From: Okeania sp. SIO1I7
Lineage (GTDB): Bacteria; Cyanobacteriota; Cyanobacteriia; Cyanobacteriales; Microcoleaceae
Assembly: GCA_010672585.1 (NCBI GenBank)
Contig: JAAHGF010000018.1
Span: 62,001 to 126,000 of the forward strand
Direction of reading: 5' to 3'
DNA: 64,000 bases
The position numbers and the translations under genes were made by a program. The notes beneath the pieces were generated by a model. The model was not told the DNA's origin. It ran no database searches and saw nothing but the letters and a program-made list of their open reading frames with translations. Shown here piece after piece: positions 50,031 to 60,300 of the stretch (position 1 is its first letter; each line of letters starts with the position of its first letter).

Positions 50031-51026
50031 CTTCATATAAATTGTGCCCCGATACATCCAGTAATTTAAACAGGAAAATAGAATCAAAGAAATAAAGCTA
50101 GAATATAAAACTAAAGGTCGTAAAGGAATCAGAAAAATAGAGGTAATCATTTCTATAATAATCAAGAAAATAAGTATGTTGGCAATAACTTCCCTCTGCA
50201 ACAGACTACAAAACATTGCTCCTAAAGGAGCTCCAACAACGACAATAGGAATAGCAGCTAACCAGTAACTTTGTACAGTCTCAGTAAAATCGTTAAAGAC
50301 AAAAATCTGTAGAATAAATCCGGCGATCGCATTAATAGCCATCAGAATAACTGAAGTAGGGGTAGCAACTTTTTCGCTTATCCGCCATAGTAGAACCATC
50401 ACAGAAAAGACAACAATATCAATCCCATTGCCCACTAAACCACTCATTATGCCACCGAAAAATCCAGCCAGGAATAATATTCCTTGTTCTTGAAACTGCC
50501 AGGAAGGGATGAATAAATGGCATTGCCTCATATTTTGATTTAAGGTAAATAAGGTAATGGCAAAGCTAGTTAACATAATAGTGAAAGACATCTTGAGAAC
50601 ATCTGGGGGTAATACAGGTGCTAAATAACCTAATCCGATAAAAATGCCGAATAAACCCCCCAAACTCCCCCAACGGATAACTCGCCACTCCACTCGGATA
50701 CCCGTTAAACAAATGGCTAAAGAGGCCGCGCTCATGCCAACACTTTGAATAGCTAGGGAAAATACTTTAGCTTCATGGGGAGAGATGTGTAAAAGCTTAG
50801 TGAATACAGGAAAAGCAACAGCACCCCCACCGATACTGGTTCCCCCAGCAATCATCGAGCCAAATAGCATCGTCAAGGCAATTTGCCAATTACTAATAAG
50901 ATGGGAAAAAGCTTCTTGATAGCCAAGAATGATTAACCAGGCCATCCAAGTACCAGTAGCGATCGCCAAAACAATTACACGTTTGGACATGGGAAGAGGT
51001 GGGATAACTTTCATATTACTTTTCAC
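50001..51026 (-). CDS. TauE/SafE family membrane permease
   Basis: 341 residues with about eight membrane segments in two halves. The family signature is at FGSMIAGGTSIGGGAVAFPV and again at FLAGFFGGIMSGLVGNGIDI. TauE/SafE proteins export sulfite, sulfoacetate and related organic anions. The last residues (KQVGSRGVGE) are encoded by the CCCCTACTC tandem array, so the original C-terminus has been replaced or extended by repeat sequence. It lies 270 bases downstream of the thioesterase on the same strand. Substrate unknown; a link with the polyketide cassette rests only on position. Confidence 0.85.
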   Translation of the reverse strand: MKSNMKVIPPLPMSKRVIVLAIATGTWMAWLIILGYQEAFSHLISNWQIALTMLFGSMIAGGTSIGGGAVAFPVFTKLLHISPHEAKVFSLAIQSVGMSAASLAICLTGIRVEWRVIRWGSLGGLFGIFIGLGYLAPVLPPDVLKMSFTIMLTSFAITLFTLNQNMRQCHLFIPSWQFQEQGILFLAGFFGGIMSGLVGNGIDIVVFSVMVLLWRISEKVATPTSVILMAINAIAGFILQIFVFNDFTETVQSYWLAAIPIVVVGAPLGAMFCSLLQREVIANILIFLIIIEMITSIFLIPLRPLVLYSSFISLILFSCLNYWMYRGTIYMKQVGSRGVGE

Positions 51027-51299
51027 TAGATATCAGCTTTTATAGCGCTATGGGCAAGGCAACAGGCAACAGGCAACAGGCAACAGGCAATAGGGGAAGA
51101 CAAAAGGGTTTTAGTTTCTATTCATGTCCTATACTCGCCTTAATGCTTAGTGCTATAGCATTCAGCCATCAGCTTTTAGCAGCTCTGGGTTAAATCCTCG
51201 GTAACTATTACGCCGGATGGTTCAAGATGAGCTGAAATCCCCTCCTGAGGGTAAAAAAGTCCTAATGCTGACCGCTAACCGCTGACTGCTGACTGCTAT
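51027..51299. repeat. CAACAGG heptamer array and spacer
   Basis: Five CAACAGG copies lie at about 51060-51090. The same heptamers are found inside the PKS gene (57965-58010) and the CHAT gene (32240-32275). No gene in the spacer. Confidence 0.8.
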
Positions 51300-51719
51300 T
51301 TAACTATATAGTTCTAATGCTTCCTTAATAGCAGTAGGAATAGGAGTTGGTACAGTTTTTTCTCCCTCTCGTCTCATGCTAGCTGTCTGCTGTTCCCCTT
51401 TAGCAACCATTTCTTCACCTTTGTCGGTAATTCGCCAGTATTCAAACAGCATAGTGATTCTATTTTGTGTGACTGATTTTAAGCGCATCCGAATTGCGAC
51501 TTGATCGAAAGCAAAAAGTTCCGAGTAGTATTCGCAGGAAACGCTGACAGTAGCCAGGGCCAGACCTTCTGATAGTTCAGCCAACACTTCAGGAGCATGA
51601 TCCCGCAAGAACATTTCACGACAACGACCTTGCCAACGAACATAGTTAGCGTAGTAAACATTGCCAACGAGGTTAGTTTCTTCAAAGCTGACTATGTGCT
51701 GATATTCATAAGTTTTCAT
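51300..51719 (-). CDS. Enediyne-type hotdog thioesterase (CalE7/SgcE10-like)
   Basis: 139 residues. The sequence EYQHIVSFEETNLVGNVYY, then ANYVRWQGRCREMFLRDHAP, is the hallmark of the enediyne PKS-associated thioesterases (TEBC, CalE7, DynE7, SgcE10). It differs from ordinary acyl-CoA hotdog enzymes. Known members release the polyene chain from the iterative synthase by hydrolysis, giving a beta-keto acid that often loses CO2 to a heptaene. The later CEYYSELFAFDQVAIRMRL completes the single hotdog domain. It lies about 2.7 kb from the PKS end, on the same strand, with two plus-strand genes and a protease gene between. Confidence 0.9.
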   Translation of the reverse strand: MKTYEYQHIVSFEETNLVGNVYYANYVRWQGRCREMFLRDHAPEVLAELSEGLALATVSVSCEYYSELFAFDQVAIRMRLKSVTQNRITMLFEYWRITDKGEEMVAKGEQQTASMRREGEKTVPTPIPTAIKEALELYS

Positions 51720-51908
51720 GGTTTTTCAAACTTTTCTGTCTTGATAAGATTAGTTGATCATGACCAAAGTCACACTTGTTATCATATAATCAATTAAGTT
51801 GGAGCGGGGGTCAAATCCGCTACTTCCCCTCCTGGGAGGGGTTAGGGGGTGGGTTAACTTCTGACTTCTGACTTCTGACTTCTGACTTCGTTAAATGAGA
51901 GGGTTTTA

Positions 51909-52304
51909 TTGATGACTCAGGATACATCAAATATAATTCGTTTTTCAAGAGATTGGTGGTTATTATATCAGCAAGCATGGAATGAGCAATCAGAATTTAA
52001 ACATAAGTTAAAAAAATTGGGTAAGGTGATTTTTTGTTTAACTGATGGCATAGAGATTTCTGTTTGTTTAAATTGGGATGAACAAGGAGATATTAGTGAG
52101 GTAAATGTAATAGAAACTATTGATGAAAGTTTACCTATTTTTTCAGCACCAGAGGAAAATTGGGAGAAATTTCTTAATAAAGAAATTGGAGCAGCAAAGG
52201 CAGTTATGACAGGAGTTATTGATTATCAAGGCTCATTTTCAATTATTATGAAATATGGGAGACATTTTGATTATTTAGCAGATGTAGCTCAAAAAATTAC
52301 CTAA
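51909..52304 (+). CDS. SCP2-like (sterol-carrier fold) small protein
   Basis: 131 residues. The closing part AAKAVMTGVIDYQGSFSIIM then DYLADVAQKI resembles the lipid-binding SCP2 fold (family pattern of a Gly-turn, then hydrophobic strand, then helix). The N-terminal FSRDWWLLYQQAWNEQSEFK and VCLNWDEQGDIS fit that fold's first half. This is resemblance, not a firm match. Such proteins hold acyl or isoprenoid chains, so its place between the thioesterase and the PKS, although on the opposite strand, is suggestive. Heptamer TTCTGAC repeats lie just upstream. Confidence 0.5.
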   Translation: MMTQDTSNIIRFSRDWWLLYQQAWNEQSEFKHKLKKLGKVIFCLTDGIEISVCLNWDEQGDISEVNVIETIDESLPIFSAPEENWEKFLNKEIGAAKAVMTGVIDYQGSFSIIMKYGRHFDYLADVAQKIT

Positions 52305-52692
52305 TTTATAATGTAGCAGTTATTCGTCTAATTTCCACTTTTTCCAGTAATCAGGTTTTCGCTTTCCATCTGCCTATGGCAATATTCCAGATAAATGCTT
52401 CAAATTCTGAAATATAAAGAAAACAGTGAAATCAGATCGATCATTTTGGGAAAATCGTAAACAGGCGGTCTCCCTGCGCGAGTGCGGCTGCATAGGCGAA
52501 CAAATTCAACAGTCTCATCTTTGATGAATTATCCTTTTTTGATATTGATCGTTGTTGTTGATATAATCAGGATGGTACTTATAATCATCAGGACTTACGC
52601 AACAGCACTAATTATAGTGGCTATATCTTGAGTAATGACCTACCTATACACTGCATATAGTAGTACTGCGTAAGTCCTGATCATAAAAAGTT
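52305..52692. other. Spacer with MITE B
   Basis: No gene. 52587-52681 is a MITE; the rest (TTTTCCAGTAATCAGG, GGCGGTCTCCCTGCGCGAGTGC) is unique sequence. Confidence 0.5.
52587..52681. mobile_element. MITE family B, second copy
   Basis: ATCAGGACTTACGCA and TGCGTAAGTCCTGAT are perfect 15-base inverted repeats at the two ends of a 95-bp element. The other copy is nested in MITE A at 4767. It ends 11 bases before the next start codon and could supply promoter or leader sequence to it. Confidence 0.85.
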
Positions 52693-52908
52693 ATGTTAAA
52701 AACAGAGGCAGAAATACAAGAATTTTATCAAAAAATTGTTAATAATTTGTCTGCCCATGAGCAACTTTATTTAGCTTCTCTTATTTTAAATAATTTAGCT
52801 GAAAAAAAAGTTATGGTAATAGATGAAAGTGATACTTGGACAGAAGAATATCAAAACGATTTAGCTGCTTTTTCTTTGCAGTATAGTTTTGAAGGTCACA
52901 TTTGCTGA
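52693..52908 (+). CDS. Small hypothetical protein, antitoxin-like
   Basis: 71 residues: a helical N-terminus (EIQEFYQKIVNNLSAHEQLY, LASLILNNLAEKK), then DESDTWTEEYQNDLAAFSLQ. The ESDTW...DLAAFSLQ ending resembles small cyanobacterial proteins encoded beside toxin genes, though no toxin frame follows here. It may be a solitary antitoxin or an unrelated small protein. A MITE B end lies just upstream. Confidence 0.5.
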   Translation: MLKTEAEIQEFYQKIVNNLSAHEQLYLASLILNNLAEKKVMVIDESDTWTEEYQNDLAAFSLQYSFEGHIC

Positions 52909-53045
52909 TTGTTAGAAACTTTTTTGTGATTAGTTTCTTGTCTTGGCGTTCCCATGAACTAGAAGTGAGTGAGATTCATCGCCTCTATTTTCTAGACCTA
53001 CAAATATAGCAATAGGGTGGGCGTTGCTCACCCTACGTTAAGTTA

Positions 53046-54284
53046 TTAACGTTTCTTGCGAAGTCCCATTAATCCGAGTCCACCAATGGCGAAGAGTCCT
53101 ATGATTGAACTGGGTTCTGGGACTGGAATTGAATACAAAGCTGCCGCACCAAATGCATTGTCATCATCAATAATTTGACTAAGTTGATTCATAGTAAACG
53201 GAGCATCACTTGCCATAATTCCGTCATTAGAATGCAATAATCCAATGACATGACCCCATTCATGAAGAGCAACTGAGAAGAAATCAGCTTCATAGATATC
53301 AAAGGTACTGGCAGCGTCTAAGACAAACCCTCCCCATGAATCTTCGACCATGAGATTAAGATCCATAAATGCTTGTTCAGTACCTTCAAATTGCATACCA
53401 TCAGATACACGAAGATAATCAAAATCCACATCATCATGAAGGATATCTGGCACTTTGTCGAATGACCATGTTGTATCAAATAGGGCCGTTGTCTCCTGAA
53501 AAACTTTCATTGGGTCATTAAGAGGAAGTCCATCTACACTAATGTGCCAACCTGGATTGCTTACCCAAAATTGACTGGTTGGTGTTGCCTCAAACATCAA
53601 AGTAAGTGGATCGACACCAGGCAGCATTGTACTTTGTGCATCAGATACAATCCATTCACCTACAGCATCTCTGATTTCTTCAAATCCTTCCATAAAATCT
53701 ACCACCAACTCATGAGCTCCAGACATAACTTTTTCAAAAATCACGCTAGTTTTGAGGGGAGTACCATCTGGTGCAGTACGTTTCTGTTCACCTTCTTGTT
53801 TAGCACGAGTATTCCATGTTAACATTGCCTCAGTAACAAGTTCTTGAGCTAAATCTGGGACATCACTACCAAATAAATACCGAGGTTTAAAAGAAGGATC
53901 TATATAACCATGACCAAAACGATCCCATAGATCGTTATATTCATCCAAGTTAGTATCTGAAAATCGGTAAAATCGATCGTCCCATACTGAATCAGCAACC
54001 CACTCTCCACCATCATGCTCAAACCCAAGGTCACTAATAACGGAAATGTTAACATCTTCTATGTGCAGGTGATTAATGTTATCGGGTATTCCAGGCTGTT
54101 GCTGCCAGCTTATTTTCGGAGGAGTATCGGGATGAGGATTCAAATGTTGGTTTGGTATTCCATAAGACTTCGTGGGCAAAAATAACATTGTTGAGCTTGC
54201 CAAAGCATAACTACAACCACGGATAATTATTCCAAGTTTTGGGATTGTTAATTTAAACATTAGGTTCGGATTTAATTGTTGCAT
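53046..54284 (-). CDS. Secreted matrixin-type zinc protease with PEP-CTERM anchor
   Basis: 412 residues. A signal peptide lies within residues 1-42 (IIIRGCSYALASSTMLFLP). The zinc site HEWGHVIGLLHS near residue 342 has the H-E-x-x-H-x-x-x-x-x-H form of matrixins/metzincins. The C-terminus PVPEPSSIIGLFAIGGLGLM then RKKR is a PEP-CTERM sorting signal, handled by an exosortase on the way to the cell surface. Middle repeats of Trp/Asp-rich sequence may bind calcium. A strong AGGAGG site lies just before the ATG. It starts 102 bases after the PKS stop on the same strand, close enough for co-transcription. A protease is not a usual enediyne-cassette member. Confidence 0.88.
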   Translation of the reverse strand: MQQLNPNLMFKLTIPKLGIIIRGCSYALASSTMLFLPTKSYGIPNQHLNPHPDTPPKISWQQQPGIPDNINHLHIEDVNISVISDLGFEHDGGEWVADSVWDDRFYRFSDTNLDEYNDLWDRFGHGYIDPSFKPRYLFGSDVPDLAQELVTEAMLTWNTRAKQEGEQKRTAPDGTPLKTSVIFEKVMSGAHELVVDFMEGFEEIRDAVGEWIVSDAQSTMLPGVDPLTLMFEATPTSQFWVSNPGWHISVDGLPLNDPMKVFQETTALFDTTWSFDKVPDILHDDVDFDYLRVSDGMQFEGTEQAFMDLNLMVEDSWGGFVLDAASTFDIYEADFFSVALHEWGHVIGLLHSNDGIMASDAPFTMNQLSQIIDDDNAFGAAALYSIPVPEPSSIIGLFAIGGLGLMGLRKKR

Positions 54285-54386
54285 TTGTTCCTCCTGTGAA
54301 CGATTATTAAAAATACTTTTAGGCTTGTTTTGTTTTCTTGCTGTCGATCTCTTTTCTCTTTGAGTTAAAGAAAATGTGATTTCAAC

Positions 54387-57300
54387 TTAATTAATTGATC
54401 GCACTTCTGCCAAGATCCGATCGCTCTCCATCACCTCTTCCTTACCGGTCAACACAGCAAACACCAACGGTTGCTCAACCTCCCGCACCGAGAGAACAAA
54501 AGTAGCGATCGCCTTTTCCCCAGACTCCAGCCAAACTATTTCATTTGGAGATAGAGAAGAATTGTTCATTAACAACAAAGGAGCATCCGCCACCATTCCC
54601 GCTTTCTTGAGACACTCACTGGTACACCAAATCTGAGTTGCCGTTACATCCAATTCTTGCCCTGTCTCCTGAGCAACAACCTTGGCTAAATCCAACCGCC
54701 TCACACCCAATAAATCGCCCCAAACTAGCTCATTCCTGGCTACCACAGGTTCTACATCACAACCTTCAGAACCCGCTACAACTAGGGTTAAATCTCCCGC
54801 ATGGGAAACAGATACCGCCTGTCCGTTGCCCAATTCCGGTTTCCCATCAGGGCGACGATATAAATTCTGAGTTCTGAATTCTGTTTGCGGAGCATTCCGG
54901 AGGAAATTCTGTTTGCGGAGCATTCCGTAGGAAATTCTCAACAGGTTACGATCGCTCCTTACCCTTTTTTCAACCGTTGCATCTCGATCCACAACAATAG
55001 TTAAATCTGCATCAGGGATAACTTCCTGAATGCGACGTTCTAGATAAGTAGGGAGTAATACAGCATTCCAAGGTTCTTGAGTATCTCGATGCTGAATCAC
55101 TTGTAATTCCAAACTTTTCCACTGTTCTAAAACTCTTCCTGTTTCATCAAAGATGGTCAAATCATAAATATAGCGATCGCCAATATGCTGACGTTCTTTT
55201 GCTGATACAAACTGATTTCCTGCTGAATTCACAGAATGAATTATCATGCTTTCTACTCCAATGGGTAAAATTGTGGCATGAGGAACACAAGCTTGTAAAG
55301 CATGAATTGCAGCATCCCTCGCCCCCGCATCTCCTAAAATTAAATCTTGGGGGAGATAGCGACTAAACCAGGGCGTTGTAGCATCGGTTTTGATCTCGGC
55401 AAGACATTCGGTTGCTTTCAGATGACGATAACCTTGTATCCTTTGAAAACGACCTTGATGGAAAAGTAATTCACCATATAAATCTTTCTTCGGATCGAGA
55501 CCATTGTGGCTTTCAGATTTAATATTTTGATTGACAACAGTTGATTTTTGACTGTTAACTGTTGACTGAATTAGGGTTGCTCGGAAATGATCGACGCTAA
55601 ATGCTGTTTGCTCACTCCGCAGTACCACTTCCACTTTGCCCGACTCTTGGACTAAAGCAGCAAGACGTATTTTTAGTGTTTCACCTTCAGGAACGACAAC
55701 TGGTCGATTAAACTGAATGTTTTCAAATATGAATGATTTTTTATCCCCCTTGGCAAGAGGAACTTTGGCTACATTCTCCCCCCTTACTAAGGGGGGTTGG
55801 GGGGGATAGATATCTGACTCGGAAGGTTGATTTCCCCTAGAGTCTGGTTTCAAACTAATATATCCCCCTAAATCCCCCTTTGCAAGGGGGACTTTGAGTA
55901 TATTCTCCCCACTTATTAAAGGATGTAATGCCATTGCTACCTGCGCCATAGCTTCCAGTCCCATCACCCCAGGAAAAATTCGTTCTCCTTGGTAAACGTG
56001 ATCATCTAGGTAAGGGTCACTGGTTGTTGAGAGTTCTGCATCTACTACTAACTCTACTCCAGGATAATAAACTCTAGTTTGTTCCAGGAACCGACTGAAA
56101 GGAAGTTCTGGCTGTTCAATTTTGAGGGTGGGAGGTTCTCCAAAGCGACCTGTTACAACAACAGAAGTGGTTGGTAACGATTGAGCTATCAGACGACGCA
56201 GAATAGTAATTCCTCGCTCTGGGGGAATTGGTGTAATCCCTTGTTGCATCAAAGTATCGATTCGACCTAAACGTTCTCCCATTCCTGCTCCAGACCAAAC
56301 TGACCAATCTAAATTCAGAAAGCGACAGTGGGGGTTTTGGGCTTGAAATTGTTCTGTCATACGAGCGAGCCATTCATTAGCGAGAGCGTAATCTGCTTCT
56401 CCTGGTAAACCCGTCCGGGCAATAATTGAACCAAAAGTAACTGATAGTCTCAGATACTCGGAATTAATTGCTGCGAATAGGTTTTGTAGACCATGAACTT
56501 TAGGTGCTAAAGTATCTAAGCAGTCTTGGCGATCGAGATTTTTAATTAGTTTCGGTTTATTGACTCCCGCACCGTGGATAATAGCGGTGATGTTACCCCA
56601 ATCTGTTTCGATTTGGTTTACTGCACTTTTCACTGCTTCACTATCGGTAACATCGACTGATAAGTATTTCACCTGAATACCAGCATTAGTCATCCGGTTG
56701 AGATTAGTTGCTAATTCGGCATCAGTTTCGGGTTGAGAACGTCCCAACAATGCTAGACGAACTCCCGTTTCTTGAGCGATAGATAAGGCACATTCGGCAG
56801 CAATTCCCTTACCACCCCCTGTAACTAATAAGATATCTTCTGAATTTAGGGTTAATTCGTTGTTTTCCTCTGAAGGAATAGCTAACAAACGGAGAACAGG
56901 CGATCGCCTTTTTCCTTCAACATCATAATAGGATTCAGAATAACTAGAGGTTGAAGAGACTTCATTAATAATCCACTCAACTGCTTGAGGACTATCTATG
57001 GGAACATCAATTACACAAGTTCTAATCTTGGGATTTTCTAGATAGAATGTCCGAGCAAAGGATGCTCCACCACTACCATGTTGTATTAAGACAAAACTAT
57101 GTTGCTTTGATTTTTCCTCTTCTGCTTTAGCTAATAAATTTTTAGCTCCTGTTAATAAAAGCTCAATCTGTTCTTCAATATTTAATGTTGGAGGAAGACC
57201 AATGATAACACCATTACCTTCAAGCTGACTAAATGCTTCTGATAACGGAAGATTTAAAGAATAGTTAGCAGGAGCAATAACTTGCCAATTGGAATTTTGA

Positions 57301-60300
57301 CTTTTGAGTTCTAGAGGCAAATCAGAATCAATGTCTTGAGTTTTAACTTTTGACTTCGTATTTTGACTTTTTTGACTTTTGAGTTCTAGAGGCAAATCAG
57401 AATCAATGTCTTGAGTTTTAACTTTTGACTTTTGAGTTTTAACTTTTGACTTCGTATTTTGACTTTTGAGTTCTAGAGGCAAATCAGAATCAATGTCTTG
57501 AGTTTTAACTTTTGACTTTTGAGTTTTAACTTTTGACTTCGTATTTTGACTTTTGACTTCTAAAGGTGACTCTACTAACTCAACAGTAAATGTCCGTATC
57601 CAGGAATCTACTCCTGAAGGCAGTTGTTCAACGGAGTGAGTTTCACCAATACTAGAAAGTTCTTCTAATGCTTGGGCAATGTCAGCAACTGTGGCATCTG
57701 CATAATCTGTTGGTGCTATGGGAGGAGATAAATTTAAACTGCGGGCAGCTTCAACTACTAATTGACTGACGGTTATGGAATTGAGATGCAAATCGCTCAA
57801 TAGTCGATGGTTATCTAAAATACTGGCAACAGGAAGTTCTGTTCGTTGAGCAACCAGTTGGCGAACGCAGTCAATTTTGGATGAGCTATTAATAACAGTT
57901 AATTTTTGAGGACTATCTATTTCTGCTCGACTGTTATACTCCAAACGCTCATAACTTGAGGTTTTAATATTTCCCTGTTCCCTGTTCCCTGTTGCCTGTT
58001 GCCTATCCCCTGTTGACTGAGAAACAGGAGCTAACTCACAGGGATTAACGAAAAATTGAGGATGCCAATCTAAATTAAATGGTCGGGTAAAACGTCCCGC
58101 AAATAAAGCTTGATGGTTAATGGGAACTCCCAAAGTAAAAGCGGCAGCGGCAGCTTTTAATAAACCTTTAAGAGAATTACCACTCGCATCTAAGGATATT
58201 GCAGGAACATCTACCAAGTCACTGACTAACCTACTTAAAATTTGTCCCGGACCGACTTCAATAAATAAATCTAAATCTTGAGCTGCTGTAGTAACAGCTT
58301 CCATAAACTGCACAGGTAAGGTTACTTGTTGCACCAATAGCGATCGTAAATCGGCTGTTTCTTCTAAGTAAGTACCTGTAATGGTTGAGACAACTTTACC
58401 TTGTAAGGGATGAAAATCTTCCTGTGCAAGATAATCTGCGAAAGGTTGTGCTACTGCAGCGACTAGAGGCGAGTGGAAAGCATGAGACACTGGTAAAGTA
58501 AAGGTTTTCAATCCTTTAGCTTGTGCTTTTGCTACTATGTTACTGATTCCTATTGGTTCCCCTGAGACAATTGTTTGATAGGGTGAATTCAATCCAGCTA
58601 TGGCAACTACTCGACCATTCAGCAGTGCTTTAACTTCTTGTTCCCCTGCACCAATACTTGCCATTTTCCCTGTGGAGTTGCCCAGTTCTGCCATAACTTT
58701 ACCCCGCATCTTGGCAATGCGAACCAAGGCAGTTTCATCGAAAATTCCAGCCCAATGTAAAGCACTTAATTCTCCTAAACTGTGACCGACAGCAACATCA
58801 GCGACGATACCCAGTTGGTTTAATACTCGTAAACCTACCGTAGATGAGGTAACAATTGCTGGTTGAGCGATCGCTGTTGACTTAGTATCTTCTACTGTTG
58901 GTAAATTAGCCTTAGCATATAATTCTTGTAAGAACGGAAAACGACGAGACCACACCCCAGCATTAAGATATACAGGAGAAGCTTGTCCAGGGAAAAGAAA
59001 ACCAATTCGTGGATTTTTTCCATCTATCCCTAAAAAGACACCTGATGAATTGTGAATTTTGAATTGTGAATTGTGAATTTTATTGAGGAGGGTTTCTAAG
59101 TGAGTGGTCAACTCTTGGGGATGACTAGCAACAATAGCAGCGCGTACAGGTAAACTAATATCTAAGTTGCTTGCTAATTCCGCAGCTAAATCTCCTACTT
59201 CAGCTCTTGATAATCTGGGAGCTATTTCTAAAAGATGCTTAACTTTTTGCTCTAACTCTTCCGTATTTTTCGCTGCCAGTAAAATGAGTTCAGCATCTTG
59301 AGGTGTCGTTATAAGTTGGCGTTCTTTAGGTGTTAGCTTGTGACGACGAATGCTAGAGTTTCCTTCTAGGACAATATGAGTATTAATACCACCAAAACCC
59401 ATTGCACTTACCCCAGCCCGCAGAGGTACATCTTCTGACCAAGCTTTACCCTCTTTCAGGACTTCCAGGGGCGGGTTTTCAACCTCCAGTGCGGGATGAG
59501 GTTGGTCGCAACCAGTAGTCGGCGGAACTATTTGATTGTGGAGTGCCATGGTAGCTTTGATAATTCCTGCTATTCCTGCCGCAGCTTTTGTATGACCGAT
59601 ATTTGCCTTAATAGAACTAATTGCAGCCGGATACAATGATGCCTCTGCTTCCAAACGGGCACGAGATAATACTTGCAGTTCCGTAGCATCACCAACGCTA
59701 GTACCAGTACCGTGTCCCTCAAAATACCCTAATGTGTCAATGCCAAACCCTGCTCGACGATAGGCACGTTTAATTGCCAATAACTGACCTTCAACTTCGG
59801 GCCTGGTAATGCCACCATTGCCATCAGAAGAGATACCCCAACCACGAATGACACTGTAAATACGTCGCTGCTGTACTATTGCATCTTCGTAGCGCATTAA
59901 TACCACAAACCCACAGCCTTCCCCTGGAATAAAACCAGCAGAATGAGCATCATAGACCCGCATTTCTTGGGTAGCTAATGCTCCTACTTTGGCAAATCCC
60001 ACTAACTCGAATGGGTCTAAACTTAAATCTACCCCACCAGCGATCGCCACATCTAAATCTTCTGTCATTAAAGCAGAACAGGCATTAGCAATAGCTAGTA
60101 AGGAAGAACTACAAGCCCCATCAATGCTATAACCTCCCCCTTTGAGGTCAAAATGATTACAGATTCTGCCTGCTATAGTATTAGACAAATTCCCGGCTAA
60201 AGATTCTTCACCAATCTCTGGGAATGGTTCTTTATATTTGCTTTCTAAATCTTTGAAGAAAGCAAGACGTTCTTCTAAGGAGACTCCCTGCTCTATTAGT

